The notes beneath the pieces were generated by a model. It saw nothing but the letters and a program-made list of their open reading frames with translations. It was not told the DNA's origin and did not search any database. Below, piece after piece: positions 1 through 9,321 of a DNA stretch of 64,000 bases. Source of the stretch: Stomatobaculum sp. F0698 (lineage in GTDB: Bacteria > Bacillota > Clostridia > Lachnospirales > Lachnospiraceae). The DNA lies in NCBI RefSeq assembly GCF_030644385.1, contig NZ_CP130060.1, positions 1,302,001-1,366,000 of the forward strand. The letters are read 5' to 3'. How positions within the stretch are numbered: the first letter of the stretch is position 1; each line of letters opens with the position of its first letter. A program made the translations under genes and the position numbers.

Positions 1-1164
1 ATTCTCGAGGTTATTCGGCATCTCAAGCTCCTCGATCTGTCCTTCCGGATAGTTGTCGATGATCAGCTTGAGCGGCTTTAAGACCGCCATCATACGAGCG
101 CGGGACAGCTTCAAATCCTCGCGGATGCAGTACTCGAGCATCGCGGAGTCAACCGAAGAATTTGCCTTCGAAACACCGACCAACTCGACAAAGCGCTTGA
201 TGGATTCCGGCGTATAGCCTCTCCGGCGGAGCGCCGCAATCGAGACCAGACGCGGATCGTCCCAGCCGTCCACAATGCCGTCTTCGACCAGCTTTTTGAT
301 GTAGCGCTTGCCGGTCACGACATTCGTGAGATAGAGCTTTGCAAACTCAATCTGGCGCGGCGGCTCCTCGAACTCGCACTCGTTCACGACCCAGTCGTAG
401 AGCGGGCGGTGGTCCTCAAACTCGAGGGTGCAAATCGAGTGGGTAATCTTCTCGACCGCGTCCTCAATGGGATGCGCGAAGTCGTACATCGGGTAGATGC
501 ACCACTTGTCGCCGGTATTCTGGTGGGAGAGGTGCGCAATGCGGTAGATGACCGGATCCCGCATGTTGATGTTCGGGGAAGCCATGTCAATCTTTGCGCG
601 AAGTACCTTCTCGCCGTCCGCATACTTGCCCTCTCGCATCTCCTCGAAGAGCTTTAAATTCTCCTCGACCGAGCGATTGCGGTAGGGACTCTCCTTGCCG
701 GGCGTATTGAAGTCGCCGCGGTACTCGCGAATCTGCTCCGCCGTCAAGTCGCAGACAAAGGCCTTGCCCTTCTTAATCAGCTTGACCGCACACTCGTACA
801 TGGTCTCAAAGTAGTTCGAGGCAAAGAAAACACGGTTATCGAACTTTGCGCCGAGCCACTCCACATCCGCGCGTATGGACTCGACAAACTCCCACTTTTC
901 CTTGGTCGGGTTCGTGTCGTCGTAGCGGAGGTTAAAGAGACCGCCGTACTCTTCCGCGAGGCCGTAGTTCAAAAGAATGGACTTTGCGTGACCGATGTGC
1001 AGGTAGCCGTTCGGCTCCGGTGGGAAACGCGTCTGGACATGCGAATATCTTCCCGAGGCCAAATCCTTATCAATCTCATTTTCGATGAAATTCTTTTCGC
1101 GGCGCTCCGTTCCCGCGTTTTCCCGAACTTCCGCGGCCTCCGCCGCTCTCTTCTCCTCACTCAT
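1..1164 (-). CDS. glnS: Glutaminyl-tRNA synthetase (partial, C-terminus beyond window)
   Basis: Class I aminoacyl-tRNA synthetase charging tRNA-Gln in the cytoplasm. The 388 in-window codons carry the class I signature [12 protein letters not shown] about 30-40 residues in, followed by the GlnRS-type core ([16 protein letters not shown]) and the downstream [15 protein letters not shown] and [17 protein letters not shown] segments, which separate GlnRS/GluRS from other class I enzymes; the [15 protein letters not shown] form favours GlnRS. The start ATG at 1164 is preceded by GAGAGGAG. It sits 17 bp after a lipoprotein gene at the tail of the fatty-acid operon. The anticodon-binding barrel lies outside the window. 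GlnRS is known from many clostridia, although most Firmicutes rely on the Glu-tRNA-Gln amidotransferase. Confidence 0.93.
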   Translation of the reverse strand, partial: MSEEKRAAEAAEVRENAGTERREKNFIENEIDKDLASGRYSHVQTRFPPEPNGYLHIGHAKSILLNYGLAEEYGGLFNLRYDDTNPTKEKWEFVESIRADVEWLGAKFDNRVFFASNYFETMYECAVKLIKKGKAFVCDLTAEQIREYRGDFNTPGKESPYRNRSVEENLKLFEEMREGKYADGEKVLRAKIDMASPNINMRDPVIYRIAHLSHQNTGDKWCIYPMYDFAHPIEDAVEKITHSICTLEFEDHRPLYDWVVNECEFEEPPRQIEFAKLYLTNVVTGKRYIKKLVEDGIVDGWDDPRLVSIAALRRRGYTPESIKRFVELVGVSKANSSVDSAMLEYCIREDLKLSRARMMAVLKPLKLIIDNYPEGQIEELEMPNNLEN

Positions 1165-1181
1165 GGGGCGTATCTCCTCTC

Positions 1182-1904
1182 TTATTTTGTGACGTTAATC
1201 GCGCTGAGCCGATAGCCCGCGTCCGTCTTGGTGAAAATCAAATTGGGCTTTCCGCCGTCCACAGAGACGACCAGATTGCCGCCCGCCTCCCGTAAGTTCA
1301 GGAGATCGCAGTGCAGGACGGAGTTCGTGAATTCTTCGGTAAAAATCTGCTCCGCCGTGTACTTCCGCATCAATTCGTCTTTGCTGTCAATTTCGTTGCC
1401 GGACTCGATGCCAAGATACAGCGGGTACTGCGCAAGCTCCGCAAGCGCCTGCACATTCTTATCCCGCACGGCAAAGAGTGCCTGCCCAACGGTATACAGA
1501 GCATCCCTGTCACCGAGCGCCGTCGCCTGATCCGCGGCAGCGCTTAAGCTAAAGTTCTGCCCGTCCATCTTGCCGAGGAGCTTTACCCCCTCGCCCGCGG
1601 TGAAACCGTTCGCGAGCTTCGAGAGGTCCGGCTTCTCTGCCGCATCCTCGCCGGTCTCGACATAAACAAGGCCCAGATCCTTATTCTGCAGGGTAAAGCC
1701 GTTCATCGATGCATCGAGCACCACACCTTCCAGTGTGTCCTTAGCCGCCTCCGCTTGCTTGCTTGTCTCGGCAAGCGTCGTGCCGCTCTCGACACTGCTC
1801 GGCGTCGCACTGTCCTTAGCCCCGGCGCTCTCCTTCTTTCCGCAGCCCACACTGAGCAGGGAGATAGAAAGCAGAGCGAGCGCCATGATTCTCTTGCTTC
1901 TCAT
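1182..1904 (-). CDS. Predicted lipoprotein, unknown function
   Basis: A 240-residue exported protein with a lipoprotein signal peptide: MRSKRIM, a hydrophobic stretch, then the lipobox LSVGC with the modified Cys at about residue 21, followed by a Lys/Ser/Thr-rich linker (to about residue 55). The mature part has no domain I recognise. It contains a segment [16 protein letters not shown] and a C-terminal [13 protein letters not shown], resembling nuclear-transport-factor-2-like folds only in general impression. I chose ATG 1904 because the AGGTG just upstream fits as its ribosome binding site; a GTG at 1910 in the same frame is inside that site. It starts 10 bp after accDA and is probably co-transcribed with it. 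Confidence 0.75.
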   Translation of the reverse strand: MRSKRIMALALLSISLLSVGCGKKESAGAKDSATPSSVESGTTLAETSKQAEAAKDTLEGVVLDASMNGFTLQNKDLGLVYVETGEDAAEKPDLSKLANGFTAGEGVKLLGKMDGQNFSLSAAADQATALGDRDALYTVGQALFAVRDKNVQALAELAQYPLYLGIESGNEIDSKDELMRKYTAEQIFTEEFTNSVLHCDLLNLREAGGNLVVSVDGGKPNLIFTKTDAGYRLSAINVTK

Positions 1905-1914
1905 ATTCACCTCG

Positions 1915-3717
1915 TTAGAATTTCCGGAAGCGCTCGTAGCGCTGGTTAGCGAGTTCGTCGCGGCTCATTGCGCTGTACTTGCCGATAAACTCGAGGAGTT
2001 CCGGCTCCAGTTCCCGCGCTACCGTTTGAATGTTCTCAAAGGTCACCGGTTCCGGCTCGGGAATAATCTTCTCAATGACACCGAGCTCCAGGAGATCGCG
2101 CGAGGTAAGGCGCATGTTCTCCGCTGCAAGTTCCGCCTGCTTCGCATCGCGGTACAGAATCGCCGCGAAGCCCTCCGGCGAGAGAATGGAATAGACCGCG
2201 TTCTCCATCATCCAGACCTCGTTTGCGGTCGCAACGCCGAGCGCACCGCCGCTCGAGCCCTCGCCGATGACAATCGCGAGGATTGGGGTCCTCAGTGCCG
2301 CCATCTTCTGCAGATTTTCGGCAATCGCCTGTCCCTGGCCTCTCTCCTCCGCGCCGACACCGCAGTAAGCACCGGGCGTGTCGACAAAGCAGATGACCGG
2401 GCGCTTAAAGTGCTCTGCCTGCTTCATGAGGCGAAGCGCCTTCCGATAACCTTCGGGATTCGGCATGGCAAAGTTTCTTCTCTTATTCTCGAGGAAGTCC
2501 CTGCCCTTCTGGATGCCGATCACCGTGACCGGAATGCCGTGGAAGGAGGCGATACCGCCGATCACGGCTTCATCGTCCCCAAAACAGCGGTCGCCGTGCA
2601 ATTCCATGAAATCCGGGAAGAGCGCGTCGATATAATCCTTTGCGTGCGCTCTGTCCTTCGCGCGGGACAGCTTGACCGTCTCCCAGGCGCTGCGGAAAGC
2701 GCCCTCGGAGAAACGGCTCTCGCGCTCCTCCTCTTTCTCTGCCTTCTGTCCGAACGCGAGACGCTGTAAATTCTGCAGCGCGTTCGCCGCCGCATCCAAG
2801 ATGCCCGGTGCCTTTTTCGGCGCAACTTCCTCGCGAGTAAATTCGTCTACACGCTCCGCCTCTTCAAAGACAGGAGCCGTCTCGGAAGCGAGCTCCGCCG
2901 CGCCTTTCACATGAAGTCGCAAAATGTGCGCGAGCACCGCTCTCTGGTCTCTGCGCGGCACAATGGCATCCGTGAAACCGTGCTTTAAGAGGAACTCCGC
3001 GCGCTGAAAGCCCTCCGGAAGCTTACCGCCTATGGTCTGCTGAATGACGCGCTGACCGGTAAAGCCGATCAGAGCGCCCGGCTCCGCGAGGATAATATCG
3101 CCGAGCATCGCAAAGCTTGCGGTCACGCCGCCCATGGTCGGATCGGTCAAAACGGAGATAAAGAGCTGGCCGCTCTCCTGCAGTCTGCCGAGCGCCTCCG
3201 AAGTCTTAACCATCTGCATGAGGGAGATGATGCCCTCCTGCATTCTCGCGCCGCCGGAGCAGGCGTAGAGAATGACCGGGAGCTTTTCTTCGGCCGCACG
3301 CTCTGCCATGCGCGCAATTTTTTCGCCCAGGTTGTGTCCCATGGAACTCATCAAAAAGCGCGCGTCACAGACACCGATGGCGGTCGGAATGCCGTCGATC
3401 GTAATCTTACCCGTCACGACCGCCTCATTGAGACCGGTACTCTCCTTGACTTCCCAGAGTTTCTGCTCGTACTCCGGAAAGTCGAGCGGATTCACGACCG
3501 GAAGTTCCTGGTTCCACTCCTCAAAGCTTCCCGGATCCGCAAGCAGTTTAATTCTGCGCTTTGCGTGAATGCGAACATAGGCGCCGCAACTCGGGCAGGC
3601 AAAATCGTTTGCCCGCACGTCCTGCACGCTGTGTACGGCACCGCACTTCTTGCACTTTCGCATTACGACTTCCGGTTCTGCTTCTGCTGTGTTTCGCTTG
3701 AAAAAATCGATGCGCAT
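1915..3717 (-). CDS. accDA: Acetyl-CoA carboxylase carboxyltransferase, fused beta-alpha (AccD-AccA)
   Basis: Transfers the carboxyl group from biotin to acetyl-CoA, giving malonyl-CoA for fatty-acid synthesis. One 600-residue chain carries both subunits. The AccD half (about 1-280) has a zinc ribbon with Cys 22, 25, 41 and 44 (CKKCG...CPSC) and the crotonase-type core ACSGGARMQEG and TDPTMGGVTASFA. A charged Ala/Glu-rich linker spans about 280-335. The AccA half (about 340-600) has MELHGDRCFGDD, FVDTPGAYCG and IGEGSSGGALG. In most bacteria these are two genes. ATG 3717 has AGGG 4 bp upstream; a GTG at 3729 overlapping the fabZ stop is an alternative. No accB or accC lies nearby. Confidence 0.95.
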   Translation of the reverse strand: MRIDFFKRNTAEAEPEVVMRKCKKCGAVHSVQDVRANDFACPSCGAYVRIHAKRRIKLLADPGSFEEWNQELPVVNPLDFPEYEQKLWEVKESTGLNEAVVTGKITIDGIPTAIGVCDARFLMSSMGHNLGEKIARMAERAAEEKLPVILYACSGGARMQEGIISLMQMVKTSEALGRLQESGQLFISVLTDPTMGGVTASFAMLGDIILAEPGALIGFTGQRVIQQTIGGKLPEGFQRAEFLLKHGFTDAIVPRRDQRAVLAHILRLHVKGAAELASETAPVFEEAERVDEFTREEVAPKKAPGILDAAANALQNLQRLAFGQKAEKEEERESRFSEGAFRSAWETVKLSRAKDRAHAKDYIDALFPDFMELHGDRCFGDDEAVIGGIASFHGIPVTVIGIQKGRDFLENKRRNFAMPNPEGYRKALRLMKQAEHFKRPVICFVDTPGAYCGVGAEERGQGQAIAENLQKMAALRTPILAIVIGEGSSGGALGVATANEVWMMENAVYSILSPEGFAAILYRDAKQAELAAENMRLTSRDLLELGVIEKIIPEPEPVTFENIQTVARELEPELLEFIGKYSAMSRDELANQRYERFRKF

Positions 3718-3725
3718 TTTCCCTG

Positions 3726-4160
3726 TCACTTTCCGAGGATAAAGGTGAGCTCTGCCTCTACCGCCTTTTCATCCTCTACATATGCTGTCGCCTTGCCCTT
3801 GCCGACAGGTCCCTTCACCTTCTCAATCTCGCAAACCAGTCTCAGCCGGTCTCCCGGCACCACCTTGCGACGAAACCGTGCATGATCTACGGCCCCGAAA
3901 TACGCGGTTCTGCCGGCATTTCCCTCCTGCGAGAGAATCGCGACGGCGCCGGTCTGTGCGAGCGCCTCGATGATCAAAACACCGGGCATTACGGGTTCTT
4001 CGGGGAAATGTCCCCGGAAATAGGATTCGTCAAAACTCACCGCCTTATAGCCTTCGGCGCGCACGCCGGGCTCCAGTTCGGTGATGCAGTCTACCAGAAG
4101 AAACGGGTGGCGGTGCGGCAAAATCTTCTCAATTTCTTTGATTCCGAGTTTTACCTGCAT
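3726..4160 (-). CDS. fabZ: 3-hydroxyacyl-ACP dehydratase FabZ
   Basis: Removes water from 3-hydroxyacyl-ACP in the elongation cycle of type II fatty-acid synthesis. The 144 residues match the family length and hot-dog fold. The catalytic pair is visible as His51 in [12 protein letters not shown] and Glu65 in [11 protein letters not shown]; the N-terminal [12 protein letters not shown] motif is also typical. It begins one base after the fabF stop (TGAG-ATG) and its own TGA overlaps a possible GTG start of accDA, so translation is probably coupled along this part of the operon. In related operons accB usually sits between fabF and fabZ; here there is no room for it. Confidence 0.96.
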   Translation of the reverse strand: MQVKLGIKEIEKILPHRHPFLLVDCITELEPGVRAEGYKAVSFDESYFRGHFPEEPVMPGVLIIEALAQTGAVAILSQEGNAGRTAYFGAVDHARFRRKVVPGDRLRLVCEIEKVKGPVGKGKATAYVEDEKAVEAELTFILGK

Positions 4161-4161
4161 C

Positions 4162-5403
4162 TCACGCCTCGTACTTTCTCATCAGAATGGTCGCATTGTG
4201 ACCGCCGAAACCGAGCGAGTTGCTGACGGCAGCACGCACCGGAAGCGCTCTGCCCGCGCCCTTCACATAGTCGAGATTGCACTCCGGATCGTCCTTTTCG
4301 AGGCCCGCCGTCATGTGGATATAGCCCTCTTCGATGGTCTTTGCGAGAACCACAGCCTCGACACCGCCGGCCGCACCGAGCAGGTGACCGATCATGGACT
4401 TCGTGGAGCTGACCGCGAGCTTATCCGCCGCCGCGCCGAAGGCGCTGCGAATTGCCTTGGTCTCGGAGAGGTCGTTTAAGTGGGTCGAGGTGCCGTGCGC
4501 GTTCACATAGTCAATGTCCTCGGGATTCAGTCCCGCGTCGCGGAGCGCAAAACGCATGGCAGCCGCCGCGCCGGAACCATCCTCCAAGGGCGAGGTAATG
4601 TGGTTTGCATCACAGGTCGCACCGTAACCGGACATCTCGGCATAAATCTTTGCGCCGCGCTTCTTCGCGTGCTCCAGTTCCTCGAGCACCAGAATGCCCG
4701 CGCCCTCGCCGATTACAAAGCCGTTCCGCTCAAGATCGAAGGGAATCGAAGCGCGCTTCGGGTCCTCGGTCGTATTGAGCGCCGTGAGCTGCATGAAGCC
4801 CGCAACCCCGATCGGGGTGATGCTCGCCTCCGCGCCGCCCGCCAGCATGATATCCGCGTCGCCGCAGACAATGGAGCGAAAGGCCTCACCGATGTTGTGC
4901 GTGCCGGATGCACAGGCCGTCACAATGTTGATGTTCTTGCCCTTTAAGCCGCAGTGAATCGCGACATTGCCCGCTGCCATATTGCTGATCATCATCGGGA
5001 CAAACAGGGGGTTCACGAGGTTCGGTCCCTTCGTGGTCATGCGCTCGTACTCGCGCTCCACCGACTGCAGAGAGCCGATGCCGGAGCCGATGGCGCAACC
5101 CGCCATATAGGGATCTTCCTTGCTGAGGTCAAGGCCGCTGTCCGCAAGTGCCTCTTTTGCCGCCGCAACGGCAAACTGCGAAAAACGCTCCATGCGGCGC
5201 GCCGATTTGACGTCCATGAAATCGGCCGCCTTGAAGTCCTTGACTTCGGCAGCCAGTTTCACCTTGAACTTTTCCGTATCGAACTGGGTGATGCGGTCAA
5301 TTCCCACCTGACCCGCTTTCAACGAGTTCCAAAATGCCTCTGTGCCGATGCCGACCGGCGTCACCGCGCCGAGTCCGGTCACTACCACTCTTCTTTTTTC
5401 CAT
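4162..5403 (-). CDS. fabF: 3-oxoacyl-ACP synthase II FabF
   Basis: Condenses malonyl-ACP with acyl-ACP to lengthen the chain. The 413-residue sequence is full length and has the KAS II catalytic triad: Cys164 in VTACASGTH, His303 in NAHGTST and His340 in [10 protein letters not shown]. The N-terminal [16 protein letters not shown] is typical of FabF. The start ATG has AGGAG about 10 bp upstream. It lies between fabG (56-bp gap) and fabZ (1-bp gap). There is no sign of a chain-length-factor substitution, so this is an active condensing enzyme rather than a polyketide partner. Confidence 0.97.
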   Translation of the reverse strand: MEKRRVVVTGLGAVTPVGIGTEAFWNSLKAGQVGIDRITQFDTEKFKVKLAAEVKDFKAADFMDVKSARRMERFSQFAVAAAKEALADSGLDLSKEDPYMAGCAIGSGIGSLQSVEREYERMTTKGPNLVNPLFVPMMISNMAAGNVAIHCGLKGKNINIVTACASGTHNIGEAFRSIVCGDADIMLAGGAEASITPIGVAGFMQLTALNTTEDPKRASIPFDLERNGFVIGEGAGILVLEELEHAKKRGAKIYAEMSGYGATCDANHITSPLEDGSGAAAAMRFALRDAGLNPEDIDYVNAHGTSTHLNDLSETKAIRSAFGAAADKLAVSSTKSMIGHLLGAAGGVEAVVLAKTIEEGYIHMTAGLEKDDPECNLDYVKGAGRALPVRAAVSNSLGFGGHNATILMRKYEA

Positions 5404-5459
5404 GTATTGCGTTCTCCTGCAAAGCCGCGTTGCCTGGTTTCAAAGAACGGCGGAAGCTC

Positions 5460-6206
5460 TTAGATAGAGAGTCCGCCGTCTACGGACAGAACCTGTCCGG
5501 TGATATAGGAAGCCTCGTCCCCCGCGAGGAAGACGACCGCAGACGCAATATCGTCCGCGCTCCCCATGCGTCCCAGCGGGACACCCGAGAGAATGGCATC
5601 TTTTGACTTGTCACTGAGCACCGCCGTCATGTCGGTGTCAATAAATCCCGGTGCGACGGCATTTACGGTAATGCCTCTGCTACCGAGCTCACGCGCAGCC
5701 GTCTTGGTCATGCCGACCAGACCCGCCTTCGCTGCGGAATAATTCATCTGCCCCGCATTGCCGTGAAGGCCCGAGTATGAGGAGATGTTGATGATGCGAC
5801 CGCTCTTTTGGCGCAGCATCTTCTTCGCCGCCTGCTGCATACAGTAATAAGCGCCGTATAAGTTGGTCTGCAAGACCTCGTCAAACTGCGCTTCCTTCAT
5901 GCCGATCAGGAGAGCATCGCGGGTGATGCCCGCGTTGTTCACGAGTATGTCGAGTCTGTCCTCTCGCGCGAAGATTTCCTCAAACATATGCTGCACCGCC
6001 GCCGCATCCGCGACATTCGCCTGAATCAAAAACGCCTTGCCGCCCGCAGCCTCGATCTCTGCGCGCACTTCCTCGGCCTTTGCCTCGGAGCCGTTGTAGT
6101 TTAACGCCACCACAGCGCCGAGAGAGGCGAGGCGCACGGCAATGGCTCTGCCGATGCCGCGCGATGCGCCGGTGACCAGCGCTACCTTACCGCTCAAATT
6201 GCTCAT
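5460..6206 (-). CDS. fabG: 3-oxoacyl-ACP reductase FabG
   Basis: NADPH-dependent short-chain dehydrogenase that reduces 3-oxoacyl-ACP. At 248 residues it has all the expected landmarks: the Rossmann glycine motif TGASRGIGRA (12-21), NNAG (90-93), the catalytic Ser143, Tyr156 and Lys160 (NYSAAKAG), and the C-terminal GQVLSVDGGLSI. Its ATG overlaps the fabD stop by 4 bp (ATGA), a sign of translational coupling. SDR proteins are a broad family, but the position between fabD and fabF makes the fatty-acid role nearly certain. Confidence 0.96.
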   Translation of the reverse strand: MSNLSGKVALVTGASRGIGRAIAVRLASLGAVVALNYNGSEAKAEEVRAEIEAAGGKAFLIQANVADAAAVQHMFEEIFAREDRLDILVNNAGITRDALLIGMKEAQFDEVLQTNLYGAYYCMQQAAKKMLRQKSGRIINISSYSGLHGNAGQMNYSAAKAGLVGMTKTAARELGSRGITVNAVAPGFIDTDMTAVLSDKSKDAILSGVPLGRMGSADDIASAVVFLAGDEASYITGQVLSVDGGLSI

Positions 6207-7108
6207 ATCTTAGCCAGATCCTCCATGGTCTCGATGTTTACGACCGTTGCCTCTCTGTCAATCTTCTTTACAAAGCCCGCAAGCGTCTTGCCGGGTCCCA
6301 GTTCATAGAAGGTATCCACGCCCGCCGATAGCATATTGCGTATGCTCTGCTCAAAGCGCACCGAGCTGTAGACCTGCTCGGTCAGAAGTCCTCTGACCTT
6401 CGCCGCATCTTCCACGATATCGCCCGTCACATTCGCATAGTAGGGAATGCGAAGCGGGTGAATTTCCGTCTCCGCGAGCACCTTGCCCAGTTCCTCGCCG
6501 GCTTCTCTCAGAAGACCGGAGTGGAAGGGACCGCTCACGTTCAGCATGAGCACGCGCTTAATGCCGCGCGCCTTCAGTGCCTCCGCCGCAGCCTCGACCG
6601 CCTCTTTCTTACCCGAAATGACAATCTGCCCCGGGCAGTTGTAGTTCGCAATCCAGACTTCGGGAATCTCGGAAAGCGTCTCTTCGATGAGACTTGCCTC
6701 CGCGCCGAGCACCGCCGCCATGGCGCCGACGCCCGCCGGAACCGCCGCTTCCATGAGTTCGCCGCGCCGCGCAACCACACGGATTGCATCCGTCACGGAG
6801 AGCGCGCCCGCCGCGTATAGCGCCTCGTATTCGCCGAGACTTAAGCCCGCCGCCGTATCCGGCAGGAGTCCCTGCTTCTCAACGACCTTCATGATGGCAA
6901 TTCCCGTTGTCACCATGGCGGGTTGGGTGTACTGCGTCAAATTCAGCTTCTCGTTTTCCTCAAAACAGAGTGCCTTCATGTCGTAGCCGAGCAGTTCCGA
7001 CGCCTCGTCGAAGACTGCGCGCGCATCGGCATCCGCTTCGTAAAAGCTCTGCCCCATGCCGACCTTCTGAGCGCCCTGTCCGGGAAACAAAAATGCCTTT
7101 TTAGACAA
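6203..7108 (-). CDS. fabD: Malonyl-CoA:ACP transacylase FabD
   Basis: Moves malonyl groups from CoA to acyl carrier protein. The sequence begins SKKAFLFPGQGAQ and contains the nucleophile Ser90 in GLSLGEY and the partner His196 in SGPFHSGLL. I chose the TTG at 7108, giving 301 residues: it sits about 9 bp after AAAGG and places the protein start exactly where family members begin. An upstream TTG at 7129 would add an unlikely Arg-rich leader. The start overlaps the end of fabK by 8 bp and the stop overlaps fabG by 4 bp. Confidence 0.95.
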   Translation of the reverse strand: MSKKAFLFPGQGAQKVGMGQSFYEADADARAVFDEASELLGYDMKALCFEENEKLNLTQYTQPAMVTTGIAIMKVVEKQGLLPDTAAGLSLGEYEALYAAGALSVTDAIRVVARRGELMEAAVPAGVGAMAAVLGAEASLIEETLSEIPEVWIANYNCPGQIVISGKKEAVEAAAEALKARGIKRVLMLNVSGPFHSGLLREAGEELGKVLAETEIHPLRIPYYANVTGDIVEDAAKVRGLLTEQVYSSVRFEQSIRNMLSAGVDTFYELGPGKTLAGFVKKIDREATVVNIETMEDLAKI

Positions 7109-8039
7109 AGTCCGCCGCCTTTCTCGCAAGCGTCTGACACTCGCGCATCATATCCTCAATAATCTCACGGCAGGGTTTCACGTCCCGGATGAGACCCGCA
7201 ATCTGACCTGCCATGACGGTGCCGTGAATGACATCGCCTTCCTGTACGGCCTTGCGGAGCGAGCCCAGGGTCAGGTACTCGAGCTCCTCAAAGCTCTTGC
7301 CCTCGGCCTCAAGGCGCGCGTACTCGCGCGTCATATCGTTCCGTAGGCTCCGCACCGGGTGTCCGTGCGTTCTGCCGGTCACGGCGCTGTCAATGTCCTT
7401 CGACTTCACGATGCGGTTCTTATATGCATCGCTTACCACAGCTTCGGTACTCGCGACAAAGCGCGTGCCGATTTGCACGGCTTCCGCGCCGAGCATAAAT
7501 GCCGCCATCATACCTCTGCCGTCCGCAATACCGCCCGCGCCGATCACCGGAATGCTCACGGCATCGACCACCTGCGGCAGCAGACACATGGTCGTTGCCT
7601 CACCGATGTGACCGCCGGACTCTGTGCCCTCCGCGACCACAGCGTCGGCACCGAGGCGCTCCATCATGCGCGCCTGCGCGACCGAAGCGACCACCGGAAT
7701 GACCTTGACACCGGCCTTCTTCCAGTCCTCCATGTACTTGGTCGGCATGCCCGCGCCGGTCGTAACAACCTTGACGCCCTCTTCGATGACCACCCGCGCA
7801 ACATCGTCCGCGTGGGGAGACATCAGCATGACATTGACACCGACCTGCGCCGAAGTGAGGCGCTTTGCGTCACGGAGCATATCACGAATCACTTCTCCGG
7901 GTGCGCTCGCTCCGCCGATGAGGCCCAGGCCTCCGGCCTCACTCACCGCCGCCGCGAGATGCTGCTCGGCGACCCACGCCATCCCGCCCTGCAGGATGGG
8001 ATAGCGTATGCCGAGGAGCTCCGTCACTCTTGTTTTCAT
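7101..8039 (-). CDS. fabK: Enoyl-ACP reductase II FabK (FMN-dependent)
   Basis: Performs the last reduction of each elongation round. The 312-residue TIM-barrel flavoprotein is of the nitronate monooxygenase/FabK type: it opens with TELLGIRYPILQGGMAW, has GGLGLIGGAS, the phosphate-binding VIGAGGIADGRGMMAAF and GAEAVQIGTRF. FabK replaces FabI in many Firmicutes and is not inhibited by triclosan (family knowledge). Its ATG overlaps the acpP stop as ATGA. The position between acpP and fabD supports FabK over a free-standing nitronate monooxygenase. Confidence 0.95.
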   Translation of the reverse strand: MKTRVTELLGIRYPILQGGMAWVAEQHLAAAVSEAGGLGLIGGASAPGEVIRDMLRDAKRLTSAQVGVNVMLMSPHADDVARVVIEEGVKVVTTGAGMPTKYMEDWKKAGVKVIPVVASVAQARMMERLGADAVVAEGTESGGHIGEATTMCLLPQVVDAVSIPVIGAGGIADGRGMMAAFMLGAEAVQIGTRFVASTEAVVSDAYKNRIVKSKDIDSAVTGRTHGHPVRSLRNDMTREYARLEAEGKSFEELEYLTLGSLRKAVQEGDVIHGTVMAGQIAGLIRDVKPCREIIEDMMRECQTLARKAADFV

Positions 8040-8269
8040 TCTTCGACGCCCTTGTCCTTGAGGTACTTCATGACGTCGCCGACCGTAGCGAGCTTCTCAA
8101 GATCCTCGCTCGGAATCTCAACCTTGAACTCGTCCTCCATAGCCATGACCAGCTGGAACAGATCCAGGGAGTCTGCGCCGAGATCATCCTTGAAGGAAGT
8201 CTCCTCGGTGAGGGTGCTCTCATCTGCGCTGAGCTGCTCTGCAATCATCTGCTTAACCTTTTCAAACAT
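8036..8269 (-). CDS. acpP: Acyl carrier protein
   Basis: A 77-residue acidic helical carrier of growing acyl chains. The phosphopantetheine attachment site is Ser34 in the motif LGADSLDLFQLVM, in the standard DSL context. Length, acidity and position between fabH and fabK are all typical. The start ATG follows AAGGAGATTACC. A 95-bp gap separates it from fabH, and contains a possible internal promoter, which would allow the abundant carrier protein to be made at a higher level than the enzymes (inference). Confidence 0.97.
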   Translation of the reverse strand: MFEKVKQMIAEQLSADESTLTEETSFKDDLGADSLDLFQLVMAMEDEFKVEIPSEDLEKLATVGDVMKYLKDKGVEE

Positions 8270-8290
8270 GGTAATCTCCTTTTTTTGTGC

Positions 8291-8324
8291 GCAAGTTAAT
8301 GAACACTTGCCGTTTCTTTGTCAA
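8291..8324 (-). promoter_or_regulatory. Candidate acpP internal promoter with overlapping palindrome
   Basis: On the minus strand TTGACA (8319-8324) lies 17 bp before CATTAA (8296-8301). The -10 is weak. An inverted repeat GCAAGT-N8-ACTTGC (8291-8310) covers the -10 region, where a repressor would block transcription. It does not look like the FapR or FabT consensus I know. Confidence 0.45.
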
Positions 8325-8364
8325 TCTTGCTTCTTTCTTTTTTTAACCGATTCTCTGCGTTACG

Positions 8365-9312
8365 TCAATAGCGTATCACCGTTGCGCCCCAGGTGAGGCC
8401 GCCGCCGAAACCCGAGAGCACAAGGATATCGCCCCGTTTGAAGCGGCCCTCGCGGTTCAGTCGGTCAAAAAGGGTCGGGATGCTTCCCGCCGAGGTATTT
8501 GCCGTATCGGAGAGGTTCATCGGGAACTTGTCGAGCGGCTCGCCGAGGTACTTGGCGACCGCCTCGATGATGCGCGAATTTGCCTGGTGCAGGACATAGG
8601 CGCTCACATCCTTCTTGTCGACGCCTGCGTTTTGAAGCGCCTCTTCAATGCAGAGCGGAACGGTGCGTACCGCAAAGCGGAACACCTCCTGCCCGTTCAT
8701 GGAGAGGAAATGGTCGTCCGGGTCCGTGCGACCGGTGAGGTTATGTCCCTTCACGCCGTCCGCGCCGAGCGCGGAACCGAGGATATCGCCCTTCGACTCA
8801 TCCTCGGTCGTCTCGAGCACCACGGCGCCGACCGCATCTCCGAAGAGCACGCAGGTGGTTCTGTCCTGCCAGTCCAAGTAGCGGGTCACAAGGTCGCCGC
8901 CAATGACCAGCGCCTTCGTTGCGAGGCCTGTCTTTAAGAGGCCTTCCGCCGTCCGGAGGGAGTAGAGGAAGCCGGAGCAGGCCGCGTTGATATCGAAGGC
9001 GACCGCGTTCATCGCGCCGATCAGCGCCTGCACCTGGCAGGCCGCGCTCGGCGTCACATTGCCGTCCGTGCAGGTGCCGAACACAATCAGACCGATTTCC
9101 TCTGCGGAGACCCCCGCCATCTCGAGCGCTTTTTCCGCAGCAGCGGCCCCCAGCTTCTCTATGGTCTCGGTCTCATCCGCGACATGGCGTTGGTGTATAC
9201 CGGTGCGTGCAAAAATCCACTCGTCACTCGTATCGATGACCTTTGCGAGGTCATCGTTCGTCACAACTTTCTTCGGCAGGGCGGAACCCGTGCCGGAAAT
9301 CCACAATCTCAT
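8365..9312 (-). CDS. fabH: 3-oxoacyl-ACP synthase III FabH
   Basis: Starts fatty-acid chains by condensing acetyl- or branched acyl-CoA with malonyl-ACP. All 315 residues of a typical KAS III are present, with the triad Cys112 (NAACSGFLYSL), His242 (VLHQANSRI) and Asn272 (ANTSAGSIP). The N-terminus GTGSALPKKVVTNDDL is diagnostic. The ATG has AAGG 7 bp upstream and follows a small Cys-rich gene by 9 bp. Substrate preference (acetyl versus branched) cannot be read from the sequence. Confidence 0.97.
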   Translation of the reverse strand: MRLWISGTGSALPKKVVTNDDLAKVIDTSDEWIFARTGIHQRHVADETETIEKLGAAAAEKALEMAGVSAEEIGLIVFGTCTDGNVTPSAACQVQALIGAMNAVAFDINAACSGFLYSLRTAEGLLKTGLATKALVIGGDLVTRYLDWQDRTTCVLFGDAVGAVVLETTEDESKGDILGSALGADGVKGHNLTGRTDPDDHFLSMNGQEVFRFAVRTVPLCIEEALQNAGVDKKDVSAYVLHQANSRIIEAVAKYLGEPLDKFPMNLSDTANTSAGSIPTLFDRLNREGRFKRGDILVLSGFGGGLTWGATVIRY

Positions 9313-9321
9313 CGCAGCGCC

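Noticed and set aside
1735..2769. A 344-codon plus-strand open frame opposite accDA
   Set aside because: Antisense artefact of the conserved AccD-AccA fusion; no motif and no start signal.
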